The notes beneath the pieces were generated by a model. That model saw only the letters and a program-made list of their open reading frames with translations, had not been told where the DNA came from and made no database searches. Positions 8,179 through 15,482 of a stretch of 44,961 nt of DNA are shown here, piece by piece; positions within the stretch are counted from its first letter, which is position 1, and the number at the start of each line of letters is the position of its first letter. Origin of the DNA: a virus; IMG/VR virus record IMGVR_UViG_3300042450_001096, positions 1-44,961 of that record; one strand, 5' to 3'. Made by a program: the position numbers and the translations under genes.

Positions 8179-8544
8179 CTAAGAGCCCAAAGGTAAATTA
8201 ATTTCGTTAAATTCCTTTAAAAAATTTGCTGATTTTTTTAAATCTGTTTTTAATAATTCAAGGTTAGACATAAGTTTTTCGACGTCTAAGCGAAGTTCTC
8301 CGTTTTCCATAAACATCCTATCGGCTACTGATTTATTTAAAATGTTTTGTTTATATAATGCGTCAAAATCATTAGTTAACTTTGAATAATTATTAGTTAA
8401 TGTTTTACGATTATTTTCGTAAATCTCGCGGGTGTCGGCTAATGCCTTTTCGCGGTTACGGAGTTGTTTTTTTAAATCGTTAGTTATAAGAAAATGCGTG
8501 CCAATTACTACTAGTAACGCAGCGCAAACGATAATTATAATCAT
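8179..8544 (-). CDS. Membrane-anchored coiled-coil protein
   Basis: I take the ATG at 8544, which overlaps the upstream TGA (ATGA); an in-frame ATG at 8574 would add ten residues. From 8544 the 121-residue protein begins at once with a membrane segment (MIIIIVCAALLVVIG and on to about residue 20). It continues as a long charged coiled coil (about 25-100) and ends in LPLGS. An N-in anchor with a periplasmic coiled coil resembles inner-membrane spanins (Rz type). However, it belongs to an early-looking operon and not to the lysis genes, so the role is open. Confidence 0.7.
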   Translation of the reverse strand: MIIIIVCAALLVVIGTHFLITNDLKKQLRNREKALADTREIYENNRKTLTNNYSKLTNDFDALYKQNILNKSVADRMFMENGELRLDVEKLMSNLELLKTDLKKSANFLKEFNEINLPLGS

Positions 8545-9500
8545 TTTTTTAGTTCCTCCCATAATTCTGACCATTGCGGTTTAGTGTATTTATTTTCGGT
8601 ATTATTAAAATGAGCAATTACCGCGTCGATACCTTGGTTATAGGATATTATATTTATAAAATCCTCCTCCGACTCTGGGACGCTAACGTTTTCTACTATA
8701 AATACTGGTGTCGGAATAAACTCTGGTGACGTCTGAGCAATTGGAGTAAATGGCGGCTGAATAGTCGGAGCAAACTCTGTAGGTAAATTCCATTCGGCCG
8801 ACGGGGTATTTACGGCACTAACCGCTGGCTCTGCGTTTTTTGACGCTTTCCATGCTAGAAATTCTTGCATTTCCGCCTCGCTCTGTTTTAAAGCCGCTTC
8901 ACGAGCCTCGATTTGCGCTAACCTTGCGTTTTCCTCTGCGAGTCGTTTTGCTTTTAACTCAGCCTCTTGGCGGCCTTGTTCAACCCACAAATTAAGTAGA
9001 TTGTTATCTGCCGTTTCTAACTGGTCGAACATAATTCTATGAGGCCCGCATACGTAAAAACCGTCTAGAATTACCCAACCGCTATCCTGTAATAGTTTAA
9101 CTCTAGCTAATCGTTTTTCCTCGGCCTCTTTTTGGATTTTTATTTCCTCTGCGTTTATTTTGTTTTGTATTTCAATACGAACAATTGACGCGTCGGCTAT
9201 CCATGCATCGACTTTACTTTTTAAACTCGCTAAGAGGTCGCGGGCTGGTTTAGTATATTCTAACCTAACCTTATCAGCGCCTTTTTCGAAACGATTAATA
9301 CGTACTACTAAATCTAGCGCTCGGTCTAATGACATTTTATCATTAATAACAATTGATTGAGCCTCCGTTTTTAACGCTATTAATTGCGACTCGAGCGGAG
9401 AAATTGTTTCTAACGACTTTTTTTCGGTGTCAACGGGAATTAGTTCCGTCGTAATTGTGATGAGGTTGTCATCGTCTTGTTTTGCTGTTGTTTTTGCCAT
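8541..9500 (-). CDS. Coiled-coil phage protein
   Basis: This 319-residue protein is not assigned. Residues about 30-130 and 175-225 are long Glu/Lys/Ala-rich coiled coils (for example EAELKAKRLAEENARLAQIEA in part). A compact segment lies between them (SGWVILDGFYVCGPHRIMF). The C-terminal third is rich in Pro and Thr, then ends in a folded-looking stretch. Phage proteins of this form often lie beside recT genes, where some act as nuclease inhibitors (Gam-like) or replication accessories. I see no motif that proves this. It overlaps the membrane protein gene downstream by 4 bases. Confidence 0.75.
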   Translation of the reverse strand: MAKTTAKQDDDNLITITTELIPVDTEKKSLETISPLESQLIALKTEAQSIVINDKMSLDRALDLVVRINRFEKGADKVRLEYTKPARDLLASLKSKVDAWIADASIVRIEIQNKINAEEIKIQKEAEEKRLARVKLLQDSGWVILDGFYVCGPHRIMFDQLETADNNLLNLWVEQGRQEAELKAKRLAEENARLAQIEAREAALKQSEAEMQEFLAWKASKNAEPAVSAVNTPSAEWNLPTEFAPTIQPPFTPIAQTSPEFIPTPVFIVENVSVPESEEDFINIISYNQGIDAVIAHFNNTENKYTKPQWSELWEELKK

Positions 9501-9513
9501 TTGAATTTATTTA

Positions 9514-9810
9514 TTAAGGGTTATTTGTGTGATTTAAAAATTCACGCGCCAATTTAATAGAATTGCGCTCGTTGTGGTTTAATGACTTGAACGTAGGTCG
9601 GTTTTGAAGGTCTCCAAATGCTTTGCAAATGTTTGTTAACATTGTTTTTAACGCAGCGTTTTCCTCCATTAATTGCGTGCCTAATTGAACGCACTCTGTG
9701 GCCTGTTCAATTAATAACGCTGGATTTTCTACGTTTCCGCAAGCGTTAACACAATCTACGGCTCTATCAAAATCTGATTTAGTCCATAATTCTGGTGTGT
9801 GTGGGCTCAT
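9514..9810 (-). CDS. Hypothetical small early protein
   Basis: This 98-residue, mostly helical, soluble protein has three Cys in the N-terminal half (DCVNACGN, TECVQ) and one in the second half (NICKAFGD). A coiled-coil stretch (LGTQLMEENAALKTML) is typical of short phage early proteins. The gene starts at ATG 9810, 2 bases after the stop of the preceding 54-residue gene and 13 bases before the next gene. Function unknown; it is probably real because the operon is so tightly packed. Confidence 0.65.
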   Translation of the reverse strand: MSPHTPELWTKSDFDRAVDCVNACGNVENPALLIEQATECVQLGTQLMEENAALKTMLTNICKAFGDLQNRPTFKSLNHNERNSIKLAREFLNHTNNP

Positions 9811-9812
9811 AA

Positions 9813-9977
9813 CTAGTTACAGATTGCTAGTTTCCACTCCAACAACGCCTCCAACTGTAGGTCGTTAATATTAAACGCCTCAACTGAGTAAGTGGCGTTC
9901 ATTTCCATTTCCATGTTATGGATTAATATGTCTGACTCCATTTCAGCGAGGAGGGACGGGAGGTAAGTATTTATCAT
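9813..9977 (-). CDS. Very small hypothetical protein (54 aa)
   Basis: The frame runs from ATG 9977 to TAG 9813. The start is preceded by CAGCAAA, the same ten-base start context (CAGCAAAATG) as the genes at 10246 and 4877. Its neighbours lie 11 bases upstream and 2 bases downstream. The protein is acidic (LLAEMESDILIHNMEMEM), with a hydrophobic helical C-terminus (LQLEALLEWKLAIC). No family is recognised. Spacing and start context make translation likely. Confidence 0.6.
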   Translation of the reverse strand: MINTYLPSLLAEMESDILIHNMEMEMNATYSVEAFNINDLQLEALLEWKLAICN

Positions 9978-9988
9978 TTTGCTGTAAT

Positions 9989-10246
9989 TTATTTAAGAAT
10001 AGAAATTAATTTTTTAATATCTTCCGCGTCCATGTCCTCAAAAAAGAAACTAACCGAATCGCGTATTTTTGTTTTAAACTGGCGTTTTATTTTAGACAAC
10101 CGACCGCCTTTTATTATCCTATCAAACCTATGAACTTGTCCAGTTTGTTGGCTAAATAGTGCGACTTGGTCGGTTCTTCGTCCGATTGATATGTCCGTTC
10201 CTTTGGCGCGGATTAATGTGTTGGGTAAAATTGTAAGTGTTTCCAT
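9989..10246 (-). CDS. Small basic hypothetical protein
   Basis: I take ATG 10246 (85 residues); the frame opens eight codons earlier at a TTG without support. The first half is beta-like (LTILPNTLIRAKGTDISIGRRTDQVALF), then comes a very basic segment (KGGRLSKIKRQFKTKIRD) and a helical acidic end (DMDAEDIKKLISIL). The charge pattern suggests nucleic acid binding. It is the first gene of the operon down to 8179. It follows a structured leader of about 90 bases, which may control it. No family is recognised. Confidence 0.65.
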   Translation of the reverse strand: METLTILPNTLIRAKGTDISIGRRTDQVALFSQQTGQVHRFDRIIKGGRLSKIKRQFKTKIRDSVSFFFEDMDAEDIKKLISILK

Positions 10247-10335
10247 TTTGCTGAGTTTTTTTACCGCCAAAACCCCGCTACTTATGATAGCGGGGCGGTT
10301 AGCTACGAGTGTTTCACCACCCGTAGGAACGGCGA
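10247..10335 (-). promoter_or_regulatory. Structured mRNA leader with two hairpins
   Basis: Between the promoter and the ATG at 10246 the transcript can form two hairpins. The first pairs 10318-10326 with 10303-10311 (nine pairs, one G-T). The second is GC-rich, pairing TAGCGGGG (10288-10295) with CCCCGCTA (10273-10280), and is followed on the minus strand by TTTTGG. The second looks like a weak terminator, so the leader may attenuate the operon. No known riboswitch class is recognised. Confidence 0.5.
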
Positions 10336-10366
10336 CAAATGTAAAAATAGTTTTTGGAATACCAAA
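10336..10366 (-). promoter_or_regulatory. Leftward promoter with class I operator
   Basis: The -7 box TACATTTG (10336-10343, minus strand) lies 19 bases from the TTTG inside the palindrome TTTGG-AATA-CCAAA (10353-10366). It should start the operon 10246-8179 after its structured leader. The palindrome begins just past the stop codon of the gene upstream. Confidence 0.8.
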
Positions 10367-10367
10367 T

Positions 10368-10982
10368 TTATTTTTTTATTTCCGTGCTTTTTACCTCGAT
10401 TTGCCCACAATTACTAAAAACCTTAACAGATTGCTCTCGACCGTTAAACAACCTCCAGCCGAATAACCGCGAATTTTTACGCCGTTTGCCGTTATAAATA
10501 ATTGCATCGAGTGTTAAATTTAACCGCCCAGAGACAAATGCAAATTTAGAGGAGTCTCCACTAGGCTCGTAAACGTCAAAACTAAGGCAACTATCTGAAA
10601 ATTGAATAATGCGGCCTAAAAACGTTGTGTCTCCAAATATAAACGAGTCCCTCCAAAATGTTTTAACGTTGCTCCGCTCGTATTTTAAGTCAATCTCAAG
10701 CATGGAAATAACGCGCCTTAATTTTATTTTTTCGTTTTTGTGCAAACTGTTTAACGAGTCGAGTTTTTTCTTGTAAACGTTGGCAAATTGTTGCTCGGTT
10801 AAAATTAACGTTTTAGAAAACCCGTTGGCCAGAGATTTTTCTCGTTCAATCAAAATTTCCGAATTATCTCGCTCGCGTTCGTATTCGTCACGTAAATGCG
10901 AAAGTTTCGAAATTAAAACACCAATGGCGAACATTAGGATAATAATTATAATCAGTATAATAATAAGTGTTTTGTTTTTCAT
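10368..10982 (-). CDS. Membrane-anchored coiled-coil protein, spanin-like
   Basis: This 204-residue protein has one strong N-terminal membrane segment (residues 4-24, almost all Ile and Leu), a coiled coil (about 28-100), and then a beta-rich domain of about 85 residues (TTFLGRIIQFSDSCLSFDVYEPSG onward). It is transcribed alone and divergently from the holin/endolysin genes, from a shared operator region, so a lysis role such as an inner-membrane spanin is reasonable. The globular C-terminal domain is larger than in Rz. Its ATG lies only 4 bases after the -7 box, so the mRNA is probably leaderless. Confidence 0.65.
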   Translation of the reverse strand: MKNKTLIIILIIIIILMFAIGVLISKLSHLRDEYERERDNSEILIEREKSLANGFSKTLILTEQQFANVYKKKLDSLNSLHKNEKIKLRRVISMLEIDLKYERSNVKTFWRDSFIFGDTTFLGRIIQFSDSCLSFDVYEPSGDSSKFAFVSGRLNLTLDAIIYNGKRRKNSRLFGWRLFNGREQSVKVFSNCGQIEVKSTEIKK

Positions 10983-10986
10983 TTTA

Positions 10987-11037
10987 CAAATATAATTAAA
11001 ATAATATTTGGCATTCCAAAATATGTTTTTAGATTTG
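10987..11037. promoter_or_regulatory. Divergent promoters sharing one class I operator
   Basis: The palindrome TTTGG-CATT-CCAAA (11007-11020) lies between two promoters. Leftward, TATATTTG (10987-10994) serves the spanin-like gene at a 22-base spacing. Rightward, TAGATTTG (11030-11037) serves the holin/endolysin genes at a 19-base spacing. One bound regulator could control both directions. Confidence 0.78.
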
Positions 11038-11059
11038 CGAAAATTAATTTAGCAAACCT

Positions 11060-11554
11060 ATGAGAAAATACCTCGCATTTATAATCGCTGTATTAGCGTT
11101 TTTTAACTATTTATTTATTGCCATTTTTCAACTAACAAAAGTTGGAGCCGTCAACCTCTGGAAATGGTTGCGTGTGTCTAGTAAGAATTTTCCAGAATTA
11201 GTTACTTTGCCTATTTGTATAGTTGCCCTGTTAACTTACCCATATTTACTCGAGTATAGTGGCGTAAATGCAATTTTTGAGTATTTTCATGCAGACCCAG
11301 ACAAACCAGACCGAAGTATAAAGGCATTTCAAGTTATACTATTATCTCTTATTTACGTATTTTTGGCCAACGCAGCGAGTTACGCAGCAATAAAATATAA
11401 TAGGAGAGATTTATGGGAATTATACACTCAAAAATTAGAATTAGAACAAAAAGATTTACACTCCGCTATAAAAGATTTACGCTTTTACTGGGCGTGTTAT
11501 TTTATTGGTGTTTTAGTTGCGGTCTACTTAGCGCACAGTCTCATCCTCGTTTAA
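11060..11554 (+). CDS. Four-segment membrane protein, candidate holin
   Basis: This 164-residue protein has four hydrophobic segments: about 3-24, 44-66, 90-112 and 140-164. A charged loop lies between the second and third, and a Lys/Glu-rich helix between the third and fourth. It is the first gene after the shared operator, and its end overlaps the signal-peptide part of the endolysin gene by 142 bases, so the two are co-expressed. Position suggests a holin or other lysis membrane protein. Four segments is more than most holins have, and no family motif is seen. Confidence 0.65.
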   Translation: MRKYLAFIIAVLAFFNYLFIAIFQLTKVGAVNLWKWLRVSSKNFPELVTLPICIVALLTYPYLLEYSGVNAIFEYFHADPDKPDRSIKAFQVILLSLIYVFLANAASYAAIKYNRRDLWELYTQKLELEQKDLHSAIKDLRFYWACYFIGVLVAVYLAHSLILV

Positions 11555-12090
11555 ATCCAAAATATAATACGTTTAATACCTATCCAGAATTTATAACAGG
11601 ACATGAACTCACGGAATTTTATATTAACCAGTGCCTCCTCTACCTTGGAACAACCGAAGAGCCAAAGGGCTCAAACTGGGGCGAGGATGTTAAAAATATG
11701 CTTGCGGCCGTTGGAGTTAATTTTGCGGCTCCTTGGTGCGCTGGTTATACGGGGATTACTAATCGTAATGCTTGTATTAATTACCCTTTTAGTGGTTTTG
11801 TGCCTAATTGGAGCCGTGGCGTTTGGCAGAAAAACGTCGTATTCGACAAAAGAAAGGCCCAGAGAACCGTTTTGCCGTCAGAAATTAGACGGGGAGACCA
11901 GTGTACTATTTACTTTTCTAATCTTAATCGCGATGCACACATTTTCGTCGTCCTTGGTGTTACGCAGAAAGGAAATCTCGTCACAATTGAAGGAAATACA
12001 AACGATGGGGGAAGTAGAGACGGGTACGGAGTATTTGTACGAGTAAGGGAATTGTGGCAAGTCAGTAAGGTTATAAGATTAATTAACTAA
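11413..12090 (+). CDS. Endolysin with Sec signal peptide (CHAP-like peptidase)
   Basis: This is a 225-residue protein. Residues 1-23 are basic and 24-42 form a hydrophobic core ending in LSAQ, a plausible signal peptidase site. The mature part resembles NlpC/P60-CHAP peptidases: Cys109 in PWCAGYTG, His176 in DAHIFVVL, and EGNTNDGG near 193-200 for the third catalytic position. It should cleave peptidoglycan. Only one ATG (11413) precedes the signal, so the signal peptide is coded inside the holin-like gene in another frame. Export by Sec would make lysis timing depend on more than the holin. Confidence 0.85.
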   Translation: MGIIHSKIRIRTKRFTLRYKRFTLLLGVLFYWCFSCGLLSAQSHPRLNPKYNTFNTYPEFITGHELTEFYINQCLLYLGTTEEPKGSNWGEDVKNMLAAVGVNFAAPWCAGYTGITNRNACINYPFSGFVPNWSRGVWQKNVVFDKRKAQRTVLPSEIRRGDQCTIYFSNLNRDAHIFVVLGVTQKGNLVTIEGNTNDGGSRDGYGVFVRVRELWQVSKVIRLIN

Positions 12091-12107
12091 TAAATAAATA
12101 AACACAC

Positions 12108-12698
12108 ATGAAAAACGCACACTTAGACGTTAAAAACGTATTATTAACGGCAATTTTAACGTTAATTGCAATTGTAGCATTTACACAACCATGTTTACAA
12201 AAATGCGTAAACGATGGGGGTGGGTTTAGCGCCCAAAACCTTGCAACTGGAGCATTATTTACAGTACCTCAACACACAATAGTCTGGAACCAAGGTACGT
12301 TCCAAAACGCGTTTACAGGACAAGGCACAAATACAATTACTTGGGCTAGTATTTCGTCGGTTGCGGGTAATTTTACGGGCTCTTACACGGTTACAAACGT
12401 GGTATCTGGTTGCGATACTACGATTACATTTTGCGTCGATGTTATACTACCAACTCCTCCAACGTTAGATTTAACCGATATTTGTTTTTCTAACGCTACG
12501 GGTGTTCCAATTGGCGTAGGTGTTCCCGCTGGCGGAGTTTACACCGATGGCCTTGGAAACGTTATAACGCAAATAACGCCATCTATGGTCGGGCAAACAA
12601 TAACGTATACGACAGCGGGTGCTAATGGGTGCAGCGGGTCAGTTACTGACGTAGTAATCGGTTTGCCTTTGCCTAACGGTGGGATTTTAGGGTTTTAG
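12108..12698 (+). CDS. Exported PKD-like surface protein
   Basis: This 196-residue protein has an N-terminal hydrophobic stretch (about 10-26) ending near AFTQ, a likely signal peptide. After it come CLQKC and a beta-rich region with NTITW and SGCDTTITFCVDV. That style is typical of the PKD/Ig-like repeats in Bacteroidota gliding and T9SS surface proteins. A second beta region follows, and the chain ends in GGILGF. The protein at 14166 also ends in a Gly-rich stretch closing with IGF. The gene follows the endolysin by 17 bases. A role at the host surface is inferred, and the exact function is unknown. Confidence 0.6.
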   Translation: MKNAHLDVKNVLLTAILTLIAIVAFTQPCLQKCVNDGGGFSAQNLATGALFTVPQHTIVWNQGTFQNAFTGQGTNTITWASISSVAGNFTGSYTVTNVVSGCDTTITFCVDVILPTPPTLDLTDICFSNATGVPIGVGVPAGGVYTDGLGNVITQITPSMVGQTITYTTAGANGCSGSVTDVVIGLPLPNGGILGF

Positions 12699-12730
12699 AA
12701 TAGTTTTTTTTGGTCAAATAAAAAAAATAC

Positions 12731-12760
12731 TTGTTTATTAAAATAGTTGTGTTACATTTG
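12731..12760 (+). promoter_or_regulatory. Rightward promoter without a known operator
   Basis: TTG (12731-12733) and TACATTTG (12753-12760) are 19 bases apart, a good Bacteroidota promoter. The gene at 12794 starts 33 bases downstream. Neither palindrome family seen elsewhere in the window is present. Confidence 0.7.
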
Positions 12761-12793
12761 CATTCTAATATAACACACTAAAAACTATAAACT

Positions 12794-13069
12794 ATGTCAG
12801 CAGAACCAAAAAACATTATTGATATTCCTAGAATAGAGGACTATTCTAAGTATGAATCTAACCAAGAAAAAGCCTATAGCGAAAATTTCGAGGCATGCCC
12901 ATGCTGTGGACGCGCTATTAAAAACCCAAAGTATTTTTTTAATTCAATTTACGGAGGTAGCGCATACCCAGCGGCAGACAAAACCATATACGACGACGCG
13001 TGGGTTATGGGCGTGGGTACTGAGTGCCGTAAAAAATTTCCAGAGGGATATATTTTCGAAAAAAAATAA
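12794..13069 (+). CDS. Small Cys-motif protein of phage type
   Basis: This 91-residue protein has CPCCGR at residues 36-41 and a second conserved-looking Cys in VGTECRKKFP near the end. Spacing and sequence resemble small zinc-binding proteins common in actinobacterial and Bacteroidota phages and plasmids. Those have CxCCG, a variable middle, then GxxCxKK. Function of the group is unknown. It opens a rightward group with its own promoter and is followed after one base by a ribbon-helix-helix-like gene and then the methyltransferase. Confidence 0.65.
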   Translation: MSAEPKNIIDIPRIEDYSKYESNQEKAYSENFEACPCCGRAIKNPKYFFNSIYGGSAYPAADKTIYDDAWVMGVGTECRKKFPEGYIFEKK

Positions 13070-13070
13070 C

Positions 13071-13250
13071 ATGCCACACCAAACAATCACATTTAGACCG
13101 AGCAAGGAGAATAAAACTCTCCTTGCTCGTCTTGCGATACTTGCAAAGCAAGACAATCGCAAGTTAAACAATTACATTGAAACGGTATTATTGGCGCACG
13201 TAAATAGCGCCGCAAGCAAACCCCTAAAAACAAATAATTATGCAGTTTGA
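13071..13250 (+). CDS. Ribbon-helix-helix-like protein (59 aa)
   Basis: The frame starts at ATG 13071, one base after the stop of the preceding gene, and overlaps the methyltransferase start by 11 bases. The beginning HQTITFRPSKEN gives the strand, and two helices follow (KTLLARLAILAKQ and LNNYIETVLLAHV). This is the pattern of CopG/Arc regulators, with Leu-Asn-Asn-Tyr at the usual start of the second helix. It probably binds DNA. Its coding DNA contains two strong inverted repeats, possibly its own operator. Confidence 0.6.
   Translation: MPHQTITFRPSKENKTLLARLAILAKQDNRKLNNYIETVLLAHVNSAASKPLKTNNYAV
13099..13163. repeat. Two strong hairpins inside a coding region
   Basis: CGAGCAAGGAGA (13099-13110) pairs perfectly with TCTCCTTGCTCG (13118-13129) around seven bases. 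Directly after, CTTGCGAT (13131-13138) pairs with ATCGCAAG (13156-13163), enclosing a smaller CTTGC-AAA-GCAAG hairpin (13140-13152). Both lie within the ribbon-helix-helix-like gene. Such dense perfect symmetry is unusual inside coding DNA and suggests a DNA or RNA control site. Confidence 0.7.
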
Positions 13251-14169
13251 CTTATTTGGTAATCTCGTAGAAAAAGACGAGTTACTACGCGATAAATTTA
13301 TCGAGCCACCGTTTAGCATACTAGACACAAAGAGCGGCAATTGGCAAAAAAGAAAACGCCTTTGGATTCGCAAAGGGTTAAAAAGCGAAGTTGGAAGAGA
13401 GGTAAAAGGTCAAAAAGGTACTGGTCAAAAAAACACAATCAGAATAAATAGTCAAAAATATGAAGATGGCTTTTATACTAAAGAAGATGTGTCAAAAGAT
13501 TTATACATATCTGTTTTTGACCCAGCACTTTGCGAAGTATTATATCATTGGTTTTGCCCCCCAAATGGAACAATATTAGACCCATTTGCGGGCGGTTCGG
13601 TTCGTGGTATAGTTGCTAACTATTTAGGATATAAATACACGGGTATTGACATAAGACAAGAGCAAGTGGATAGTAATAGAGAACAAGCAATAAATATACT
13701 TGCTTTGAATAATCAGCCACAATGGTATGTTGGAGATTCTAATGAGATTTTAAAAGATTATGATAATAAACACCCATTTTTTAATTGTGCCGAGATGTTT
13801 GATATGATTTTTACTTGTCCACCGTATGCCGATTTAGAGGTTTATAGCGACTTAGAAGGAGATATTAGCAATAAGCCTTATGATGTATTTTTATCGCTTT
13901 ATGAAAGCATAATTGAAAAGAGTTGCAAACTTTAAAAAAAAGGAGGATATGCTTGTTTTGTAGTCGGTGAAGTTCGAGATAAAAATGGTAATTACATTGG
14001 CTTCGTTCCAGATACTATAAGAGCATTTCAAAAATGTGGAATGCAATATTATAATGAAGCTATTTTATTGAATGCCGTAGCAAGCGCAAGCATGAGAGCA
14101 AATGGCAATATGAAAAGTCAAAAACTAGTAAAAATTCATCAAAATATTTTAGTTTTTAAAAAGCCATGA
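13240..14169 (+). pseudogene. DNA methyltransferase interrupted by an in-frame TAA
   Basis: The first part (231 codons) has the SAM-binding motif DPFAGGSVRG, the sequence GIDIRQEQ and the catalytic TCPPYAD, as in phage N4/N6-type DNA methyltransferases. A TAA at 13933-13935 stops it after SCKL. The same frame then continues for 77 codons with the family's expected C-terminus (KKGGYACFVVGEVRD, later KIHQNILVFKK) and stops at 14169. A single T-to-A change of TTA to TAA would explain it. The complete protein would be about 309 residues. The short product lacks the C-terminal core strands and is probably inactive unless the stop is read through. Confidence 0.85.
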
Positions 14170-15464
14170 AAACCCTCCTCTTTGTTTTATTCCCTTGTTT
14201 GTTAACTGCCCAAAACCAAAACTGGACGTTTGGTAGAAATTTGAAATTTACGGCCCCAGGAACGTCTAACACTAGCGCTATTAATCATAACGAGGGTACG
14301 TCGTGTTTTAGTGACGCTAGCGGCCAAATTATGGCATATAGCGACGGTATTAATGTCTATGACAGAAACGACGTTATTATGCCAAATGGAGCGGGTTTAA
14401 CGGGCACGAATTCGACGGCTCAGTCGGCGCTTATTGTCGCACAACCGAACACCCCAAATATTTTATATGTTTTTACCTTGAATAACTCTGGTTTAGGCCC
14501 ATTATATTACTCGGTTGTTGATATGACACTAAACGCTGGGCTCGGCGCTGTTACGGCCGCTAAAAACGTCGTCCTTAACGCAGCGTTTAATATGCGAGAA
14601 TGCTTGTCGGCGGTTACTACATGCTCAGAGGACACGGTTTGGGTCGTTACAAAACGATGGCAATCGGCTAATTTTTACTCTTACCCATTAACGGCGACGG
14701 GTGTCGGTTCGGCGGTAATTTCGAGCGCGGGTTACGCTGGAGGAGTAACGGCGCAAGACCCTATAGGTACTCTTACGTTTCACCCAGATGGCAATCGATT
14801 GTCTGTTACTTATTACGGAAATGGACGCGTAGAAACGTATAGATTTAACAAACAAACAGGAGCCGTTCAGTTGTTAAACACTTATTTTTTTGGCGGAGTG
14901 TATGATAGTAAATGGGCTGAAAATTTATTATACATATTTCCAAATTCTGGTCAAATAAGCCAGTTAAACGTTTGCACTGGCGCGTCGGTTGTTATTGGTA
15001 ATACTCCAGAGGTCGTTGCTGCAATTGGAACTGGTTGGTATGCAAACGACGGCCGAATTTATATTTCTAGGGGAATCAATTCATTTTTAGCGCGTATAAA
15101 TAACCCGCTAGTCGCTGGCGTTGGTTGTGGTTTTGTGGCGAACGCTGTCGTTTTACCTCGTAATCCAATGTTTGGTCTCCAAAACATCTCTATGCCATAC
15201 ACTAGACCCGCGATGTTACCATTTACTTATACATCAAGTTGCGGTTTGGCTGCGTTAGCTTCTACCCCCCGTACATGTTTCGAGCCATGCATTTATCGGT
15301 GGAGCGGAACGTTTGGCTCGGTTGTGGGTCTAAATGCGACGGTAAATCTACCAAATGGAACGCACTCGGTGACCTTGGAACGGGTGTGCGACTGCGAGAC
15401 AACCTCCAGAGTGCAAACCGTTGTAATTAGCGGAGGGTTATTGGCTAGTGTAATAGGTTTCTAA
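14166..15464 (+). CDS. Exported beta-propeller protein, T9SS-adhesin N-terminal type
   Basis: This 432-residue protein has a short signal peptide (MKTLLFVLFPCLLTAQ). It continues with WTFGRNLKF, HNEGTSCFSDASGQIMAYSD, YDRNDVIMPNG and YYSVVDMTLNAGLGAV. This is the repeat style of the propeller that opens many Bacteroidota gliding and T9SS type B proteins. In the host proteins, PKD repeats and a sorting domain follow. Here the chain ends with a Cys-rich PKD-like part and SVIGF, without a sorting domain. The ATG overlaps the methyltransferase stop (ATGA). Likely acts outside the host cell; target unknown. Confidence 0.7.
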   Translation: MKTLLFVLFPCLLTAQNQNWTFGRNLKFTAPGTSNTSAINHNEGTSCFSDASGQIMAYSDGINVYDRNDVIMPNGAGLTGTNSTAQSALIVAQPNTPNILYVFTLNNSGLGPLYYSVVDMTLNAGLGAVTAAKNVVLNAAFNMRECLSAVTTCSEDTVWVVTKRWQSANFYSYPLTATGVGSAVISSAGYAGGVTAQDPIGTLTFHPDGNRLSVTYYGNGRVETYRFNKQTGAVQLLNTYFFGGVYDSKWAENLLYIFPNSGQISQLNVCTGASVVIGNTPEVVAAIGTGWYANDGRIYISRGINSFLARINNPLVAGVGCGFVANAVVLPRNPMFGLQNISMPYTRPAMLPFTYTSSCGLAALASTPRTCFEPCIYRWSGTFGSVVGLNATVNLPNGTHSVTLERVCDCETTSRVQTVVISGGLLASVIGF

Positions 15465-15482
15465 AAATATTTTTAATTATTT

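Noticed and set aside
10368-10982. Firm assignment as Rz-type spanin
   Set aside because: One membrane segment plus coiled coil fits, but the C-terminal globular domain is untypical and no overlapping outer-membrane partner gene is present, so it is kept as spanin-like only.
13926-13945. Programmed frameshift at the eight-A run of the methyltransferase
   Set aside because: The family sequence continues in the same frame after the stop, so a shift would not restore it. Nonsense change or read-through explains the data better.
13942-13950. GGAGGATATG as a Shine-Dalgarno site and start for a second gene after the TAA
   Set aside because: The ATG at 13949 is out of frame with the methyltransferase continuation and the bases are simply codons of the family motif KKGGYA.
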